Origin: Geomonas azotofigens
GTDB taxonomy: Bacteria > Desulfobacterota > Desulfuromonadia > Geobacterales > Geobacteraceae
DNA: 64,000 nt
Direction of reading: 5' to 3'
Assembly: GCF_018919395.1 (NCBI RefSeq)
Contig: NZ_JAHLME010000004.1
Coordinates: forward strand, 310,001-374,000
Part shown: positions 53,315 to 62,578 of the stretch, piece by piece
Numbering within the stretch: position 1 is the stretch's first letter
How the letters are laid out: each line of letters opens with the position of its first letter
Notes under the pieces: generated by a model
Seen by the model: only the letters and a program-made list of their open reading frames with translations
What the model was told of the DNA's origin: nothing
Database searches by the model: none
Program-made: the position numbers and the translations under genes

Positions 53315-55663
53315 GTGCATCTTTATAAGATTTTCCGTGCCTCATTCTCGAAAATTCCAGCAGTCCTGCTTCTCATAGCGCTCCTTCTGCCCGCGCCCGC
53401 CTTTTCTCTCGATTCTGACGACTCACAAATCTTCATCACCGGGTTCAACGCCTATCAGAAAAGAGACTATAAGACCGCGATCGACAACATGTCGGGGCTG
53501 CTCAAGAAGTATCCGGAAACGCCGCTCAAAGACATGGCGATTTTCTGGCTCGCCAGGGCCCACTACAAGGTCGGCAACAACGCCGAGGCCGGCAAGTACA
53601 TGGCGCAGTTCCTCCATGACTATCCCGAGAGCCCGCTGAAAGCGACCGTCGAAGACGAGTTGCTCCAGCTCGCTGATAAATATCAGAAGGGTCAGCCTAT
53701 CGCTGCCGCGCCGAAACCCGCTGCGCAACCGGCGATAGACAAAGCCGTCATAGAGAAAGCAGCCGCTGAAAAGGCCGCAGCAGCGAAAGCCGCAGCCGAC
53801 AAAGCCGCAGCCGACAAAGCCGCCGCCGACAAAGCCGCCGCCGACAAGGCTGCTGCAGAGAAGGCTGCTGCAGAGAAGGCTGCTGCAGAGAAGGCTGCTG
53901 CAGAGAAGGCTGTCGCAGAGAAGGCTGTCGCAGAGAAGGCTGTCGCAGAGAAGGCTGTCGCAGAGAAGGCTGTCGCAGAGAAGGCTGTCGCCCAGAAGAC
54001 CGAGGTGAAGAAAAACGCAAAGGCGAAGAAGGCCTCTGCCGAGAAAGGGAAGTCGGCCGCTCTTCGCAAGAAGGCCATCGCAGCTTACAAGGACGTCATC
54101 GATCGCTATCCCGGCACCCCGGCCGCGTCCAACGCATCGGCGAAACTGCTGCAGATGGGGATTCAGTATCCGGTAGTCAAGGGGACGGGCGCGACCGCAT
54201 CGTCGGGAGAAGTGACCCAGGTCTTCGAAATCGAGGTGGCCCAGTTCGCCGATCTCGATGTCGAGCTCGGAGCTGCCGCGGAGACGCTGGAGGCAGGCAA
54301 GCAGTTTGCCATTCCCATGGTGGTCGTCAATACCGGGAACGGCAGCGACAGCTTCAATCTTGAATCCGGCTTCCCGCCGGAGTACGGCTTCCACTTCGCC
54401 GCCGCGTCCACTCCGGATGTCGCCATCGCCAAGACTCCCACCCTCGCCGTCGGGGAGAAGTTCCGGTTGCTCGGAGTCGGCACCGTCCCGCGCGCCAATA
54501 TCGACGGACAGAAGAACAGCTACCCCGTGAAGGTCACCTCCTCCTTCGCCAGGGAGGCGTCGCAGACCCGGGAGATCGCTATGACCACCTCCGCGCCGCT
54601 GCTCAGGGGCGTGGTGAAGACCGATAAGACCAGGCTGTTGCCGGGCGAGAAGGTTTCCTACCGCGTCTCCCTGCTCAACATAGGCAGCGCGGCGGCTCGC
54701 GGCGTAACCTTCCGCCTCAACTACCCGTCGCAGTACGAGCCGGTGGCATTGCCGTCGGGATTCAAGCAGGAAGAGGGCGCCCTGGTCATGGACGCCATGC
54801 GGCTCAAGTCGGGCGAGAGCCAGGACCTCAACGTCACCTTCCGTCTCAAGGACGAGGCGCTCGCGGACCAGGAGCTGCTCGTCAGGGCGGACCTCCTCAA
54901 TGGCGAACTGGACAAGAAGGAATCCTTCGTATCCGCCACCACCGTCGTGCAGAGGGTGAGCGGCGTCACCGCCAGGGCCGGCGCCGGCAAGCTGGTCGTC
55001 ATCCCCGGCCAGACCGTCTCGGTGCCGCTGGTCGTCACCAACACCGGCAACGTCCGCGAAGTGTTCTCCATCAAGGCGAACGCTCCCGCCAATGCCACCT
55101 ACAACTTCTACGAGGACGTGAACCGGGACGGCAAACGCCAGACCAGCGAACCCATCATCAACCACGTCGGCCCCCTCTCTCCCAAGGAAGAGGCGTATGT
55201 CGTCCTCGAGATCGAGACACCGGTCAGCGCGGCCGATGGTGGTGCGGCTTCCGCTTCGGTCCGGTTCGAGTCGGAGAATGCACCGGACCGCTCCGCCGCC
55301 GTCCACCTGCAACTGGCCTACTCCCGCCCGGTGCTGGAATTGAGCCTGGCCGCGCGCGGCGGCAAACTGAAGCCGGGCGAGGTCTCCTCGCTGGAAATCA
55401 ACTGCGTCAACCGCGGCTCCAACCTGGCCAAGCAGGTCACCCTGCAGAGCGTCCTTCCGGCGCAGCTCGAACTGGTCGCGGCGGATCCGTCCTTCAGCAG
55501 GTTCGACAACGGTGTCTATGTCTGGCGCTTCGACGAGCTCGGCGCTGGCGAAAAGCGCAACATCAAGGTAACCTATCGCGTGAAGCCGGGCATCGCCGTC
55601 GGCACCAGCGTGCAGATGAAGAACTCGCTGACCTACCAGGATCTTCTCGGGAACAGGTACTAA
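53315..55663 (+). CDS. Secreted TPR / pentapeptide-repeat / DUF11-like protein
   Basis: 782 aa from the GTG at 53315, which follows AAAGG at eight bases; in-frame starts upstream (53255, 53294) lack a ribosome site and overlap the likely promoter. Signal peptide (IPAVLLLIALLLPAPAFS), TPR-like helices (GFNAYQKRDYKTAIDNMSGL...), a Lys/Ala/Glu pentapeptide repeat region (about 143-230) probably forming a long helix as in TolA, then a second TPR-like piece and at least four beta-sandwich repeats of the DUF11/CARDB type (VVTNTGNVREVFSI). Probably anchored across the periplasm. Followed by a LysM gene one base away. Confidence 0.82.
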   Translation: MHLYKIFRASFSKIPAVLLLIALLLPAPAFSLDSDDSQIFITGFNAYQKRDYKTAIDNMSGLLKKYPETPLKDMAIFWLARAHYKVGNNAEAGKYMAQFLHDYPESPLKATVEDELLQLADKYQKGQPIAAAPKPAAQPAIDKAVIEKAAAEKAAAAKAAADKAAADKAAADKAAADKAAAEKAAAEKAAAEKAAAEKAVAEKAVAEKAVAEKAVAEKAVAEKAVAQKTEVKKNAKAKKASAEKGKSAALRKKAIAAYKDVIDRYPGTPAASNASAKLLQMGIQYPVVKGTGATASSGEVTQVFEIEVAQFADLDVELGAAAETLEAGKQFAIPMVVVNTGNGSDSFNLESGFPPEYGFHFAAASTPDVAIAKTPTLAVGEKFRLLGVGTVPRANIDGQKNSYPVKVTSSFAREASQTREIAMTTSAPLLRGVVKTDKTRLLPGEKVSYRVSLLNIGSAAARGVTFRLNYPSQYEPVALPSGFKQEEGALVMDAMRLKSGESQDLNVTFRLKDEALADQELLVRADLLNGELDKKESFVSATTVVQRVSGVTARAGAGKLVVIPGQTVSVPLVVTNTGNVREVFSIKANAPANATYNFYEDVNRDGKRQTSEPIINHVGPLSPKEEAYVVLEIETPVSAADGGAASASVRFESENAPDRSAAVHLQLAYSRPVLELSLAARGGKLKPGEVSSLEINCVNRGSNLAKQVTLQSVLPAQLELVAADPSFSRFDNGVYVWRFDELGAGEKRNIKVTYRVKPGIAVGTSVQMKNSLTYQDLLGNRY
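53741..53995 (+). repeat. In-frame 15-bp tandem repeats coding KAxAx pentads
   Basis: Seventeen consecutive 15-bp units. They fall into blocks: AAAGCCGCAGCCGAC / AAAGCCGCCGCCGAC copies, then AAGGCTGCTGCAGAG x4, then AAGGCTGTCGCAGAG x5. Near-identical DNA within blocks suggests recent duplication. Confidence 0.92.
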
Positions 55664-55664
55664 G

Positions 55665-56273
55665 ATGGCTAACCGCCGCATCGTCATCCTTGGCAGCCTC
55701 GTTTTGCTTGTCTGCGGCACCGCCGGGCATGCCGAAGAGATGCTGCTCTACACGCCGAAGGAGGCCACGAGTGCTGAGGCACCGGCGTCTCCCAAGGATG
55801 GTGTCCTGGTTCGCACGGTGACGGTCAAGCGCGGCGACACGCTCGCCAAGCTCTCCAGGAAGCACATCGGGGTATCCGACTACTTCCCGCAGATGCTCGT
55901 CTTCAACAAGATAAAGAATCCCGACCTGATCCATCCCGGCGAGAAGCTGCTGGTTCCGGTGCCGGCGGGACAGGCGGTCAAGCCAGCCAGGTCGGCGAAG
56001 TCGGCGAAGTCGGTGCCGGCCGGGGAGGCCAAGCCCCGAACTGCGGCACGCCGGTCGGCGACCCGGAAGCATGCCGCCTCCGTGGAAAGCACGTCCGTCA
56101 AGCCGGGCGAACAGGACCTGTTCCAGAGGAGCCAGCGCTCCTATCTCGACCGTGATTACCGCGAGGCCCTGGCCCGCTTCAACGATTTTTTACGCAAGTT
56201 TCCCCGTTCCAGGTTCGCCGCGGATGCCTCCCTGTACCGCGCGGACTGCCTCCTGCACTTATCCGGGGAGTAA
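55665..56273 (+). CDS. LysM-domain periplasmic protein
   Basis: 202 aa. Signal peptide (about 1-23), a LysM peptidoglycan-binding domain (about 50-100, VKRGDTLAKLSRKHIG...PGEKLLVPV), a basic linker, and a TPR-like C-terminus (QRSYLDRDYREALARFNDFL). ATG at 55665 follows the upstream stop by one base, so the two are coupled. Together they look like an envelope pair. Confidence 0.87.
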   Translation: MANRRIVILGSLVLLVCGTAGHAEEMLLYTPKEATSAEAPASPKDGVLVRTVTVKRGDTLAKLSRKHIGVSDYFPQMLVFNKIKNPDLIHPGEKLLVPVPAGQAVKPARSAKSAKSVPAGEAKPRTAARRSATRKHAASVESTSVKPGEQDLFQRSQRSYLDRDYREALARFNDFLRKFPRSRFAADASLYRADCLLHLSGE

Positions 56274-56459
56274 CTACCACCTCTTCCGCCCGCTTCCAGA
56301 CCCACACCGACACCGCGACACGCGCGCGGGGGCACCAGTAGCCGAAGCGCCAAGCTCCGCTACAGACCCTGCCGCTACAGGTGCGAACTGGACGGGCAGA
56401 GGTGAAACCTTTTGTAATGATATGTATTTATGACGTTTTTTGAATAGGAGGGTTTTGAA
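56274..56459. other. Spacer, nothing identified
   Basis: 186 bp between the LysM gene and the next. No hairpin terminator or promoter that I can support; AT-rich toward 56460. Confidence 0.4.
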
Positions 56460-56942
56460 ATGCAAGAAGCGATGGCGTTCCGTGTGGCGGCAGGTGCGGG
56501 GCAGGTCTTGGGGGTATGCGAGAGGGCGGAGTTCACCTGCGCCGAGCTCTATCACTATTTCGCCAACCTGTTCAAGGACGAGCGGGAGATCTTTTACATC
56601 TGGCTGAAGAGCGCCCTGGAGCGGGAAAACCGGGCCAGGCTGCTGACCCTGGTCGGCAAGCTCGCGCTGGACGATGTGATCGCGGGGGTGCACCTGGAGT
56701 TGGCGGAGGCCGAAGAGATCCTCGCCAAGGTGCGCGCCTCGCTCGAGCTGGCAAAAGAAGAGCCCCCCGAGGTCCGGGAGGCTCTCCAACTCGCCATGGA
56801 TCTGGAACGGACCCTGGACCGCATCACCATGGAAAAGGTGGTGCAGTTCACCGAGTCGTACCAGAAGTGGTTCTTGGCCATCATGAATCGCGACCAGATG
56901 GAGCTTCTGCAAAACGCCTACAAGCAGCTCGGCCGGGACTAG
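56460..56942 (+). CDS. Ferritin-like helical-bundle protein, unknown function
   Basis: 160 aa, nearly all helical, with a clear AGGAGGG ribosome site. Helix pattern and the E-rich YHYFANLFKDEREIFYIWL suggest a ferritin/rubrerythrin-like bundle; the usual ExxH pairs are only partly present (E...H at AGVHLELAEAEE), so metal binding is uncertain. No signal peptide. I do not recognise the family. Confidence 0.72.
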   Translation: MQEAMAFRVAAGAGQVLGVCERAEFTCAELYHYFANLFKDEREIFYIWLKSALERENRARLLTLVGKLALDDVIAGVHLELAEAEEILAKVRASLELAKEEPPEVREALQLAMDLERTLDRITMEKVVQFTESYQKWFLAIMNRDQMELLQNAYKQLGRD

Positions 56943-56969
56943 CCCGGCTACTGAGAAGTCACCACGCGG

Positions 56970-58514
56970 CTACCGGGTTTCCTGACGGTAGCCGTTCAAT
57001 TTCGCCAGCTCCCGCACCAGCGGATCGACCTTGCGGTCGGTGATGAAGATCCTCCCCCCCTTGGCGTCGTTGAGCATGACGCCAGGCATGCGCACCCCGT
57101 ATCCCTTCTCCCAAAGCGACCACAGTTCCTGCTCGCCATAGCGCCCGGCGACGTCCAGCCGGTTCAGCAGCTTGTCGGACAGGCTCTGCAAATCGTCGTG
57201 GTCCTGCACCGGGATCACCTGGTAACCCTTCCCCTCCAAGAGGTTGGTGAGCGAGTCGCCGAGCGGGTCTCCCTGGAAACGCGCCAGCACGTAGCGCTTG
57301 CCGTTCTTCTCGAAGTAGCGGTACACGGGGATCTCCAGCCGCACGCCGTTGTTGTCGTCGGCGTAGAGGTCGATGCTCTTGTCGGCCTGGAACCGGATGC
57401 CGAGGGCTTCCAGGAGCGCGTCCGCGATCCCCCTGGGATCCTTCTCCGGGATCTGGTACAGCACGCTGTCGTCCGGCCTCCCCGTGATGATGGGGGCGGT
57501 CGAGGGCGTCTCCACCAGCTTGAAGCCGTGCGAGGCGAGCAGGCGTACCAGAGCCTGCGGCGTGGCCGGGCGCTTGCCCGGGACCTTGAGCAGGGTGATG
57601 TCCTGGCGCAGCAGGCTGTCCTGGCTCTTCTCGATCTTGAAGTCGGCCTGGACGATCACCTTGCAGTCGGTGCCGAAGTCGACCAGGAAGTCCTCCTCGA
57701 AGGAATAGAAGCGGGCGGCGTTCAGCAGGGCGCGGTAAAAGGCGCGCGGATTGTCGGGACGCTCGGAGACCACGGTCAACTGCGGGTTTTTCTCCTGGAG
57801 CAGCGACTTGATCAGCGGCGGCAGCGACGCGCCGGCATCGACCAGGATGGTGCCGCCGTCCTGCGCCGCCAGCACCGGGTACCGCTGCGGATCGAGCGAG
57901 AGGGAGAAGGCGCTGGAAAGGTAATCGAGCTGGGCCTTGCTGGAGGGGGCGTTCGGGACCAGCTGCGGCCAGACTTTCGCCGCGTCCTGCACCGTTTCGG
58001 GGTTGTACGTCGCGCTCTGCAGACCCTCCGGCCGCGACACCGGGGCCTTGAAGAACATCATGGTGCCGCCCTTGCCTTTCGCCTCCGGCGCGGCACCCCG
58101 GCCCGACTTGGCGGCGACCTTGACTGCACGACGGGGCTTCGACTTGCCGATATGCTCGGTCGCGTCCAGCGGGATCAACAGCGTGGTCCCCACCCGCAGC
58201 CTGCGGATGTCCGTGAGGTGGTTGGCCGACTTGACCCGGTAGGCCACCGCGTCGGCGCGGTCGCCGGTGATGCCGTACTCCCTGGCCAGCACCCGGTACA
58301 GGAAGTCGCCGCGCTTCACCTTGTACGTCACCGTGCCGGACGGCTTTGGCGCCGGCTTCGCTTTCTGGGCGGGAGGCGCCGGCATGGGGTACTTCTTGGC
58401 CAGCGCCGCAGGTTCGATCTCGAACTTCTTGTCGATGGAGTAGGAGGTTAACGGAAAAGCGCCCAGCAGGATAAGGGCCAGGCCCAGTTGTTTCTTGTCG
58501 AGACTAACCAGCAT
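56970..58514 (-). CDS. LysM-domain membrane/periplasmic protein
   Basis: 514 aa from the ATG at 58514 (six bases after GGGAG). N-terminal hydrophobic segment (about 8-25), a LysM domain (about 64-115, YKVKRGDFLYRVLAREYG...GTTLLIPL), then about 370 residues with alternating alpha/beta pattern and no family I recognise (region TLLKVPGKRPATPQALVRLL). Same strand and about 80 bp after the gene at 58598, so probably one operon. Confidence 0.85.
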   Translation of the reverse strand: MLVSLDKKQLGLALILLGAFPLTSYSIDKKFEIEPAALAKKYPMPAPPAQKAKPAPKPSGTVTYKVKRGDFLYRVLAREYGITGDRADAVAYRVKSANHLTDIRRLRVGTTLLIPLDATEHIGKSKPRRAVKVAAKSGRGAAPEAKGKGGTMMFFKAPVSRPEGLQSATYNPETVQDAAKVWPQLVPNAPSSKAQLDYLSSAFSLSLDPQRYPVLAAQDGGTILVDAGASLPPLIKSLLQEKNPQLTVVSERPDNPRAFYRALLNAARFYSFEEDFLVDFGTDCKVIVQADFKIEKSQDSLLRQDITLLKVPGKRPATPQALVRLLASHGFKLVETPSTAPIITGRPDDSVLYQIPEKDPRGIADALLEALGIRFQADKSIDLYADDNNGVRLEIPVYRYFEKNGKRYVLARFQGDPLGDSLTNLLEGKGYQVIPVQDHDDLQSLSDKLLNRLDVAGRYGEQELWSLWEKGYGVRMPGVMLNDAKGGRIFITDRKVDPLVRELAKLNGYRQETR

Positions 58515-58597
58515 GCAAACTCCCAAAATGGTTACCGCCGTAGGCGATAGCATGACACTACAAAGTGAGGTGGATGTTTTAAAAGCGTTCGATGCGC

Positions 58598-60079
58598 CTA
58601 CTTGTGACCGCTGTCCGGCAACTGCAGCACGAGGCCGCGGATGCGCCGCTCCGAGGCGTCCCGGTAGATCGCGATTTCGGCACCGTTGCCGGCCTTTCTG
58701 GTCTCGATGACGAGCCCCTTTCCTTCGCGCGCCTCGCCCTTGCCCGGGAGGTTGGCTCCGGTCGCTTCCTTGAAGTAGCTCCCCATCAGGCTCTCGTCGA
58801 GCTCGCGTCCCCCCTCGGCCAGCACCTGGATGGCCCTGAGCTTGCCCTGCTCCCGGTAGATCCTGAATTGCTTCCCGTCCCCCCGGTACAGCTCCCACCC
58901 CGGGTGGGCGGCGGCGTAGGCGGCGTCGGCGGGAACGGCGGGGACAAAATGGGGCAGGCTGTCGCGTCCCTGCCGCGCAGTCGGTGCGGGTTGGGCTGTC
59001 GCCGGTGCCGGTTGGGGCGTCGCAGCGGGTCGGGGCGTCGCGGCGGTCGGGGGGGGCGCTGCCGGTGCGGGTGCCGTGGCCGCCGTGGTGGTCCCGGGCG
59101 AAGGCCGCGCCGGTTCCGGCTTCGATCGCTGCCAGACCACCACGCCCAGGGCGAGCGCCACGACGCCGAAGATCGCGAGCCCCTTGACGAGGGTGCCGCT
59201 GTTCCTGCCGTCGGCCGCCTCGGGGGCTGGCTCGGTGTCATCTTCTTCCAGGGCTTCCCCGCAGAGTTCGGGCGGCTTACGGTAGATCTGGTCGGGGGTC
59301 GGGTACAGAGACTTCGGGTGTTTGGACGCTTTGGCGGGGGGCTCAGCGGTCGCTTCCTGACCCGCCTGCGGCTCCTCGGCTGCCGGGATGACCGGCGCCG
59401 TCGGAGCTTCCTGCCGCGACGGCCGCGCAGGCGGGGGGGGCGGTGCCGGCTCCGATACGAAGAAGCCGATCTCCTCGGTGGGAGCGGCGTCCGCCTCTTT
59501 GGCCGCACGCGGGGCTGCCGTCGACCCCTTTGCCGCGTCACTCACCGGTCGGGTCTCGGGTTGGACCGGCCACAGCGGGGCGAGATGCGGCTCGAAGGCG
59601 CCGTCGTCGAAGTCGGGTATCTCGAACTCGGGCCTTTCCTCCATGGTGAAAAGGTCGGGGATGTCGGCAAGGTCGGAGAGGTCGGAAAAATCGGTTGGGG
59701 ACTTGGGTGATATTTCGGCGACGACTTCCATCGTCAGCAGCTGCAGCACCTCGGCGCTCAGGCGCGAGGTGGGGAGGGCGAGGCTGAAAGAGCGGTCAAA
59801 GCCGGCGGGGAGGCGCCCCGGCGTCCCGTTCTCGTCGAGAAGGATCAACTGCACGGAGGGGTCGGTCACCAGCTCCCGGGTCTGGGTCGCGATCTCCTCG
59901 CAAGGGATCCCGTCCAGGCTGCTCTGGATGAAAACGTAGCGGGGGTGCTCCTTGGGCAGCCTCCTGATGGCACTAGGAAGGTCCGTCTCAAAGGTGAGGC
60001 TTTTCGGAGACTGGATCCGCAGGCTCTCGATAAGATCAAGTGCACGTTCATCACTGGCAATGAAGAAGATCTCGGCCAT
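58598..60079 (-). CDS. Receiver-like fold with TM helix and periplasmic C-terminus
   Basis: 493 aa. The first 120 residues have a receiver-like alpha/beta pattern (IFFIASDERALDLI, YVFIQSSLDG, QLILLDEN), but the phospho-acceptor Asp is missing. A Pro/Ala-rich cytoplasmic linker follows, one TM helix (about 308-325, LAIFGVVALALGVVVW), another Pro/Ala-rich stretch, then a small folded C-terminal domain (about 400-493). So signals could pass from the cytoplasm to the envelope, or it may be an assembly factor. Family not recognised. Confidence 0.8.
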   Translation of the reverse strand: MAEIFFIASDERALDLIESLRIQSPKSLTFETDLPSAIRRLPKEHPRYVFIQSSLDGIPCEEIATQTRELVTDPSVQLILLDENGTPGRLPAGFDRSFSLALPTSRLSAEVLQLLTMEVVAEISPKSPTDFSDLSDLADIPDLFTMEERPEFEIPDFDDGAFEPHLAPLWPVQPETRPVSDAAKGSTAAPRAAKEADAAPTEEIGFFVSEPAPPPPPARPSRQEAPTAPVIPAAEEPQAGQEATAEPPAKASKHPKSLYPTPDQIYRKPPELCGEALEEDDTEPAPEAADGRNSGTLVKGLAIFGVVALALGVVVWQRSKPEPARPSPGTTTAATAPAPAAPPPTAATPRPAATPQPAPATAQPAPTARQGRDSLPHFVPAVPADAAYAAAHPGWELYRGDGKQFRIYREQGKLRAIQVLAEGGRELDESLMGSYFKEATGANLPGKGEAREGKGLVIETRKAGNGAEIAIYRDASERRIRGLVLQLPDSGHK

Positions 60080-60235
60080 TCAATATCCATGTTTATGAAT
60101 GAGGGTCAATATATCATGTTTCAAAAAACTGGATGTAGCCATACCGCCTGAATCTGAAGTGTTGGACGCTGTTTGTTTTTAATACAAATTCCTGCAAACG
60201 TCAAAATTATTTTGGACTAATACGGTAAAGAAGGG

Positions 60236-61012
60236 TTAATTATTCGGCGCCGCTTTACTGGAAGCGGGGCGATAGAACTCGATCGCGTTTTGGCAAAGAA
60301 CCTTCCGGGCCTGATCGATGTCGAGCGTGTCGAGTATGAGACGCAGGTCCTGGTCCTGGTAGGGGCGCGGCGCCCGGGTGGAGGGGAGGTCGGTGCCGAA
60401 CATGAGGGCGTCGGGGTTGACGCGGCAGATGTCCCGGAGGGCGCCGGCGACGCCGAAGTCGACCCTGCCAAAGCCCGTGGCTTTGACGCGGACCCCGCGC
60501 TCCACCAGTGCCAGCAGGGCGGGGAGGCCGCTCCCGGAGAGCCCGAGGTGATCGATGCTGACCGCGGGAAGCGCCGCCAGGATGGGGGCGAGCCCGGGGA
60601 GCTGCCGGGAGTCGACGTAGAGCTCGACGTGCCACCCTGCCAGTTCATGGACCCGGCGCGCCATCCGGTCCAGGTGCTCCACCTTTTCCGATCCGCCGCG
60701 CTTGATGTTGAAGCGCACCGCGCGCACCCCGAGGTTGTCCAGGCGCAGTATTTCTTCGTTGCTGACGCCGGCGGGGAGCTGGGTCACCCCCACGAAGCGC
60801 GGTCCCAGCGTGGCCAGGGCGTCTTCCAGGTAGGTTTGGTCAAGGGCCTGGAAGGAGCCGGAGACGATGGCGCCGCCAGCGAGGTTCATGGCCGCCGTGC
60901 GGCGCAGGTAGTCATGGCAGGTGAAGTCGTCGGGGAGGTAGCCCTGGTTCTCCACCAGGGGAAAGCGGCGGTCGATGATATGGAAGTGGCTGTCGAAGAC
61001 GGGAAGGTCCAT
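60236..61012 (-). CDS. Amidohydrolase (PF04909-type, TIM barrel)
   Basis: 258 aa. FDSHFHIID at the N-terminus (HxH metal ligands), a later H in SIDHLGLSG, and FGTDLPSTR near the end with the catalytic Asp. This is the amidohydrolase 2 layout used by lactone hydrolases and decarboxylases; substrate unknown. Gap of 156 bp to the preceding gene is AT-rich without a clear promoter. Confidence 0.87.
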   Translation of the reverse strand: MDLPVFDSHFHIIDRRFPLVENQGYLPDDFTCHDYLRRTAAMNLAGGAIVSGSFQALDQTYLEDALATLGPRFVGVTQLPAGVSNEEILRLDNLGVRAVRFNIKRGGSEKVEHLDRMARRVHELAGWHVELYVDSRQLPGLAPILAALPAVSIDHLGLSGSGLPALLALVERGVRVKATGFGRVDFGVAGALRDICRVNPDALMFGTDLPSTRAPRPYQDQDLRLILDTLDIDQARKVLCQNAIEFYRPASSKAAPNN

Positions 61013-61033
61013 CTGCTCCCTCCTCCGGCGCTT

Positions 61034-61498
61034 TCAGTGGCGCCGGCTGATATCCTGGTTCGGGCCGATCTGGAGGCTCGCCTTGGCGATGAAGATCTCG
61101 CGCAGGAAGCAGACCAGCCCCGACACCATGAGGATCATACCAATGATGAAAAAAAGCGCGACCGGAAGCGAGATGTCGTAGCGCAGGTAGTCGCCGATGA
61201 AGAGCATGGCGATGACGGTGCAGACCAAGACGGCGGTGGCGGTGCACAAAAAGATCGCGTGGCCGATCAGGTCGGCGCGGCGCTTGAGGACGGCGAGGGC
61301 GGCATGCAGCCGGGGGGCCGCCTCGGGCTCGGCGTGCTCCAGTTTCCCCTCGTGGAAACGGGCGCGGTCGATGACCCGCGCCAGCCGGTTGGTCATCACG
61401 CTCAGCATGGTGCCGATCGCGGTGAGCAAAAACACGGGGGCGACCGAGAGCTGGATGACGTGGGCCATGGTGCCGATGGTTTGGGAATCGCGCAGCAT
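61034..61498 (-). CDS. DUF2721 membrane protein
   Basis: 154 aa with three to four TM helices (VIQLSVAPVFLLTAIGTML; AIFLCTATAVLVCTVIAML; VALFFIIGMILMVSGLVCFL) and the conserved NRLARVIDRAR between TM1 and TM2 that marks DUF2721. The ATG at 61498 follows AAGGAGAA; a TTG one codon earlier is less likely. Function unknown. Confidence 0.87.
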   Translation of the reverse strand: MLRDSQTIGTMAHVIQLSVAPVFLLTAIGTMLSVMTNRLARVIDRARFHEGKLEHAEPEAAPRLHAALAVLKRRADLIGHAIFLCTATAVLVCTVIAMLFIGDYLRYDISLPVALFFIIGMILMVSGLVCFLREIFIAKASLQIGPNQDISRRH

Positions 61499-61522
61499 CA
61501 ATCTTCTCCTTGTGAATCCTCT

Positions 61523-62011
61523 TCAGGTCTCGAATCGTTGTTCCAGCTCCGTCCTGACCTGGTCCATGTCTATCCCCTTCAACCTGATCAGGTCCTTCAT
61601 CACCGGATCGAGCATGGCGTTGGCGGTGTTGAGCTGCGACCTCTTGGCGCGGATCTCCCGGAGCGCCTTTTCGCGCCCCTCGTTGGTCAAAAGCAGGTCG
61701 GAGCGCTCGTTGTAGAAGCGGTGGATCAGGAAGTTCCTCGCCTTCAAGGCCCTTCGGAGCGCGTGCACCGAATCGTCGGTGAAACCGACCTTCTGCTTGA
61801 TCTCCTCCATGAGGCGCCCCATGGTCTGGGCCCCGAGCGACTCCATGGAGCCGCGGAACTCCTCCTCGGTAAGGTCGCCGTCGCTCAGATCGATCAGGAG
61901 CGTGACGATGAAGGAGATGTAGAGCTCGATCCTCTGGCAATCCTGGACCGCGGCACCCATTTCCAGGTAGATCGGGTTGAGCGCTGTGGCGTCGATTCTG
62001 GTTTCCTGCAT
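61523..62011 (-). CDS. HEPN-like helical protein
   Basis: 162 aa, helical, no TM helix. Contains ARNFLIHRFY: an R-N-x3-H arrangement as in HEPN-domain proteins (Rx4H). The usual MNT nucleotidyltransferase partner is not adjacent; the neighbours are DUF2721 and an amidohydrolase. Family assignment is tentative. Confidence 0.65.
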   Translation of the reverse strand: MQETRIDATALNPIYLEMGAAVQDCQRIELYISFIVTLLIDLSDGDLTEEEFRGSMESLGAQTMGRLMEEIKQKVGFTDDSVHALRRALKARNFLIHRFYNERSDLLLTNEGREKALREIRAKRSQLNTANAMLDPVMKDLIRLKGIDMDQVRTELEQRFET

Positions 62012-62578
62012 GGCGCTACCTCGGCGTGATCAGGCCGGCAGTGGCCGGCAGAGGAATCCATAACACAATTCTTGAGCGCCATAAACAGGTAAATGCGGGA
62101 GGCGGTCCCGTGATGTGGCATGGGGGCGCGTTCGCGGCGGAGGTGTGCGGCGCCGCGTGCCCCTCCTTTTTCGCACACCGCGGCCGGCGTCGCATTCCTT
62201 CGCGGCCGCTCCGCCGGGTGGCCGCACCCGAAGGGGCCGGTCGCGCTAAGGGGTTGAAACGGCGGAGTATTTCATGTGCGCCGCCGCTTCCGCGTCCTCA
62301 TGGGCAAAGGGGCGTCAGGGCGCTAAGGCGCGCGGGGACGGACCGGCGCGGTACAATGCCGCGTGGTCACTATGCTTTTTTATGGTGCGGGAGAAAAAAA
62401 CTCTGCTATAATCACTCGGTTTTCATTAATCTTGCCAGCCCCGGCTCCTTATCGGGGATGCATATAAGAGAAGACACGACCGGCCCTGCCGGCGTGATCA
62501 CAAACTGGGCGTGATGGGTGCCGTGGTCCTGATGGGACCGGCTCCCGCGACCCCTAAAGGAAAGGGAACAACGTATAT
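62012..62578. other. Long leader/intergenic region with extended -10 promoter for RNase E/G
   Basis: 567 bp without a supported gene. An extended -10 element TGCTATAAT (TATAAT at 62407-62412) reads toward the RNase gene and predicts a leader of about 160 bases. That leader has two possible hairpins (around 62481-62497 and 62525-62551). 62030-62400 is GC-rich and shows nothing I can name. Confidence 0.5.

Noticed and set aside
53741-53995. CRISPR-like or satellite repeat
   Set aside because: Units are contiguous 15-bp codon-phased repeats without spacers; they code for a Lys/Ala-rich helix.
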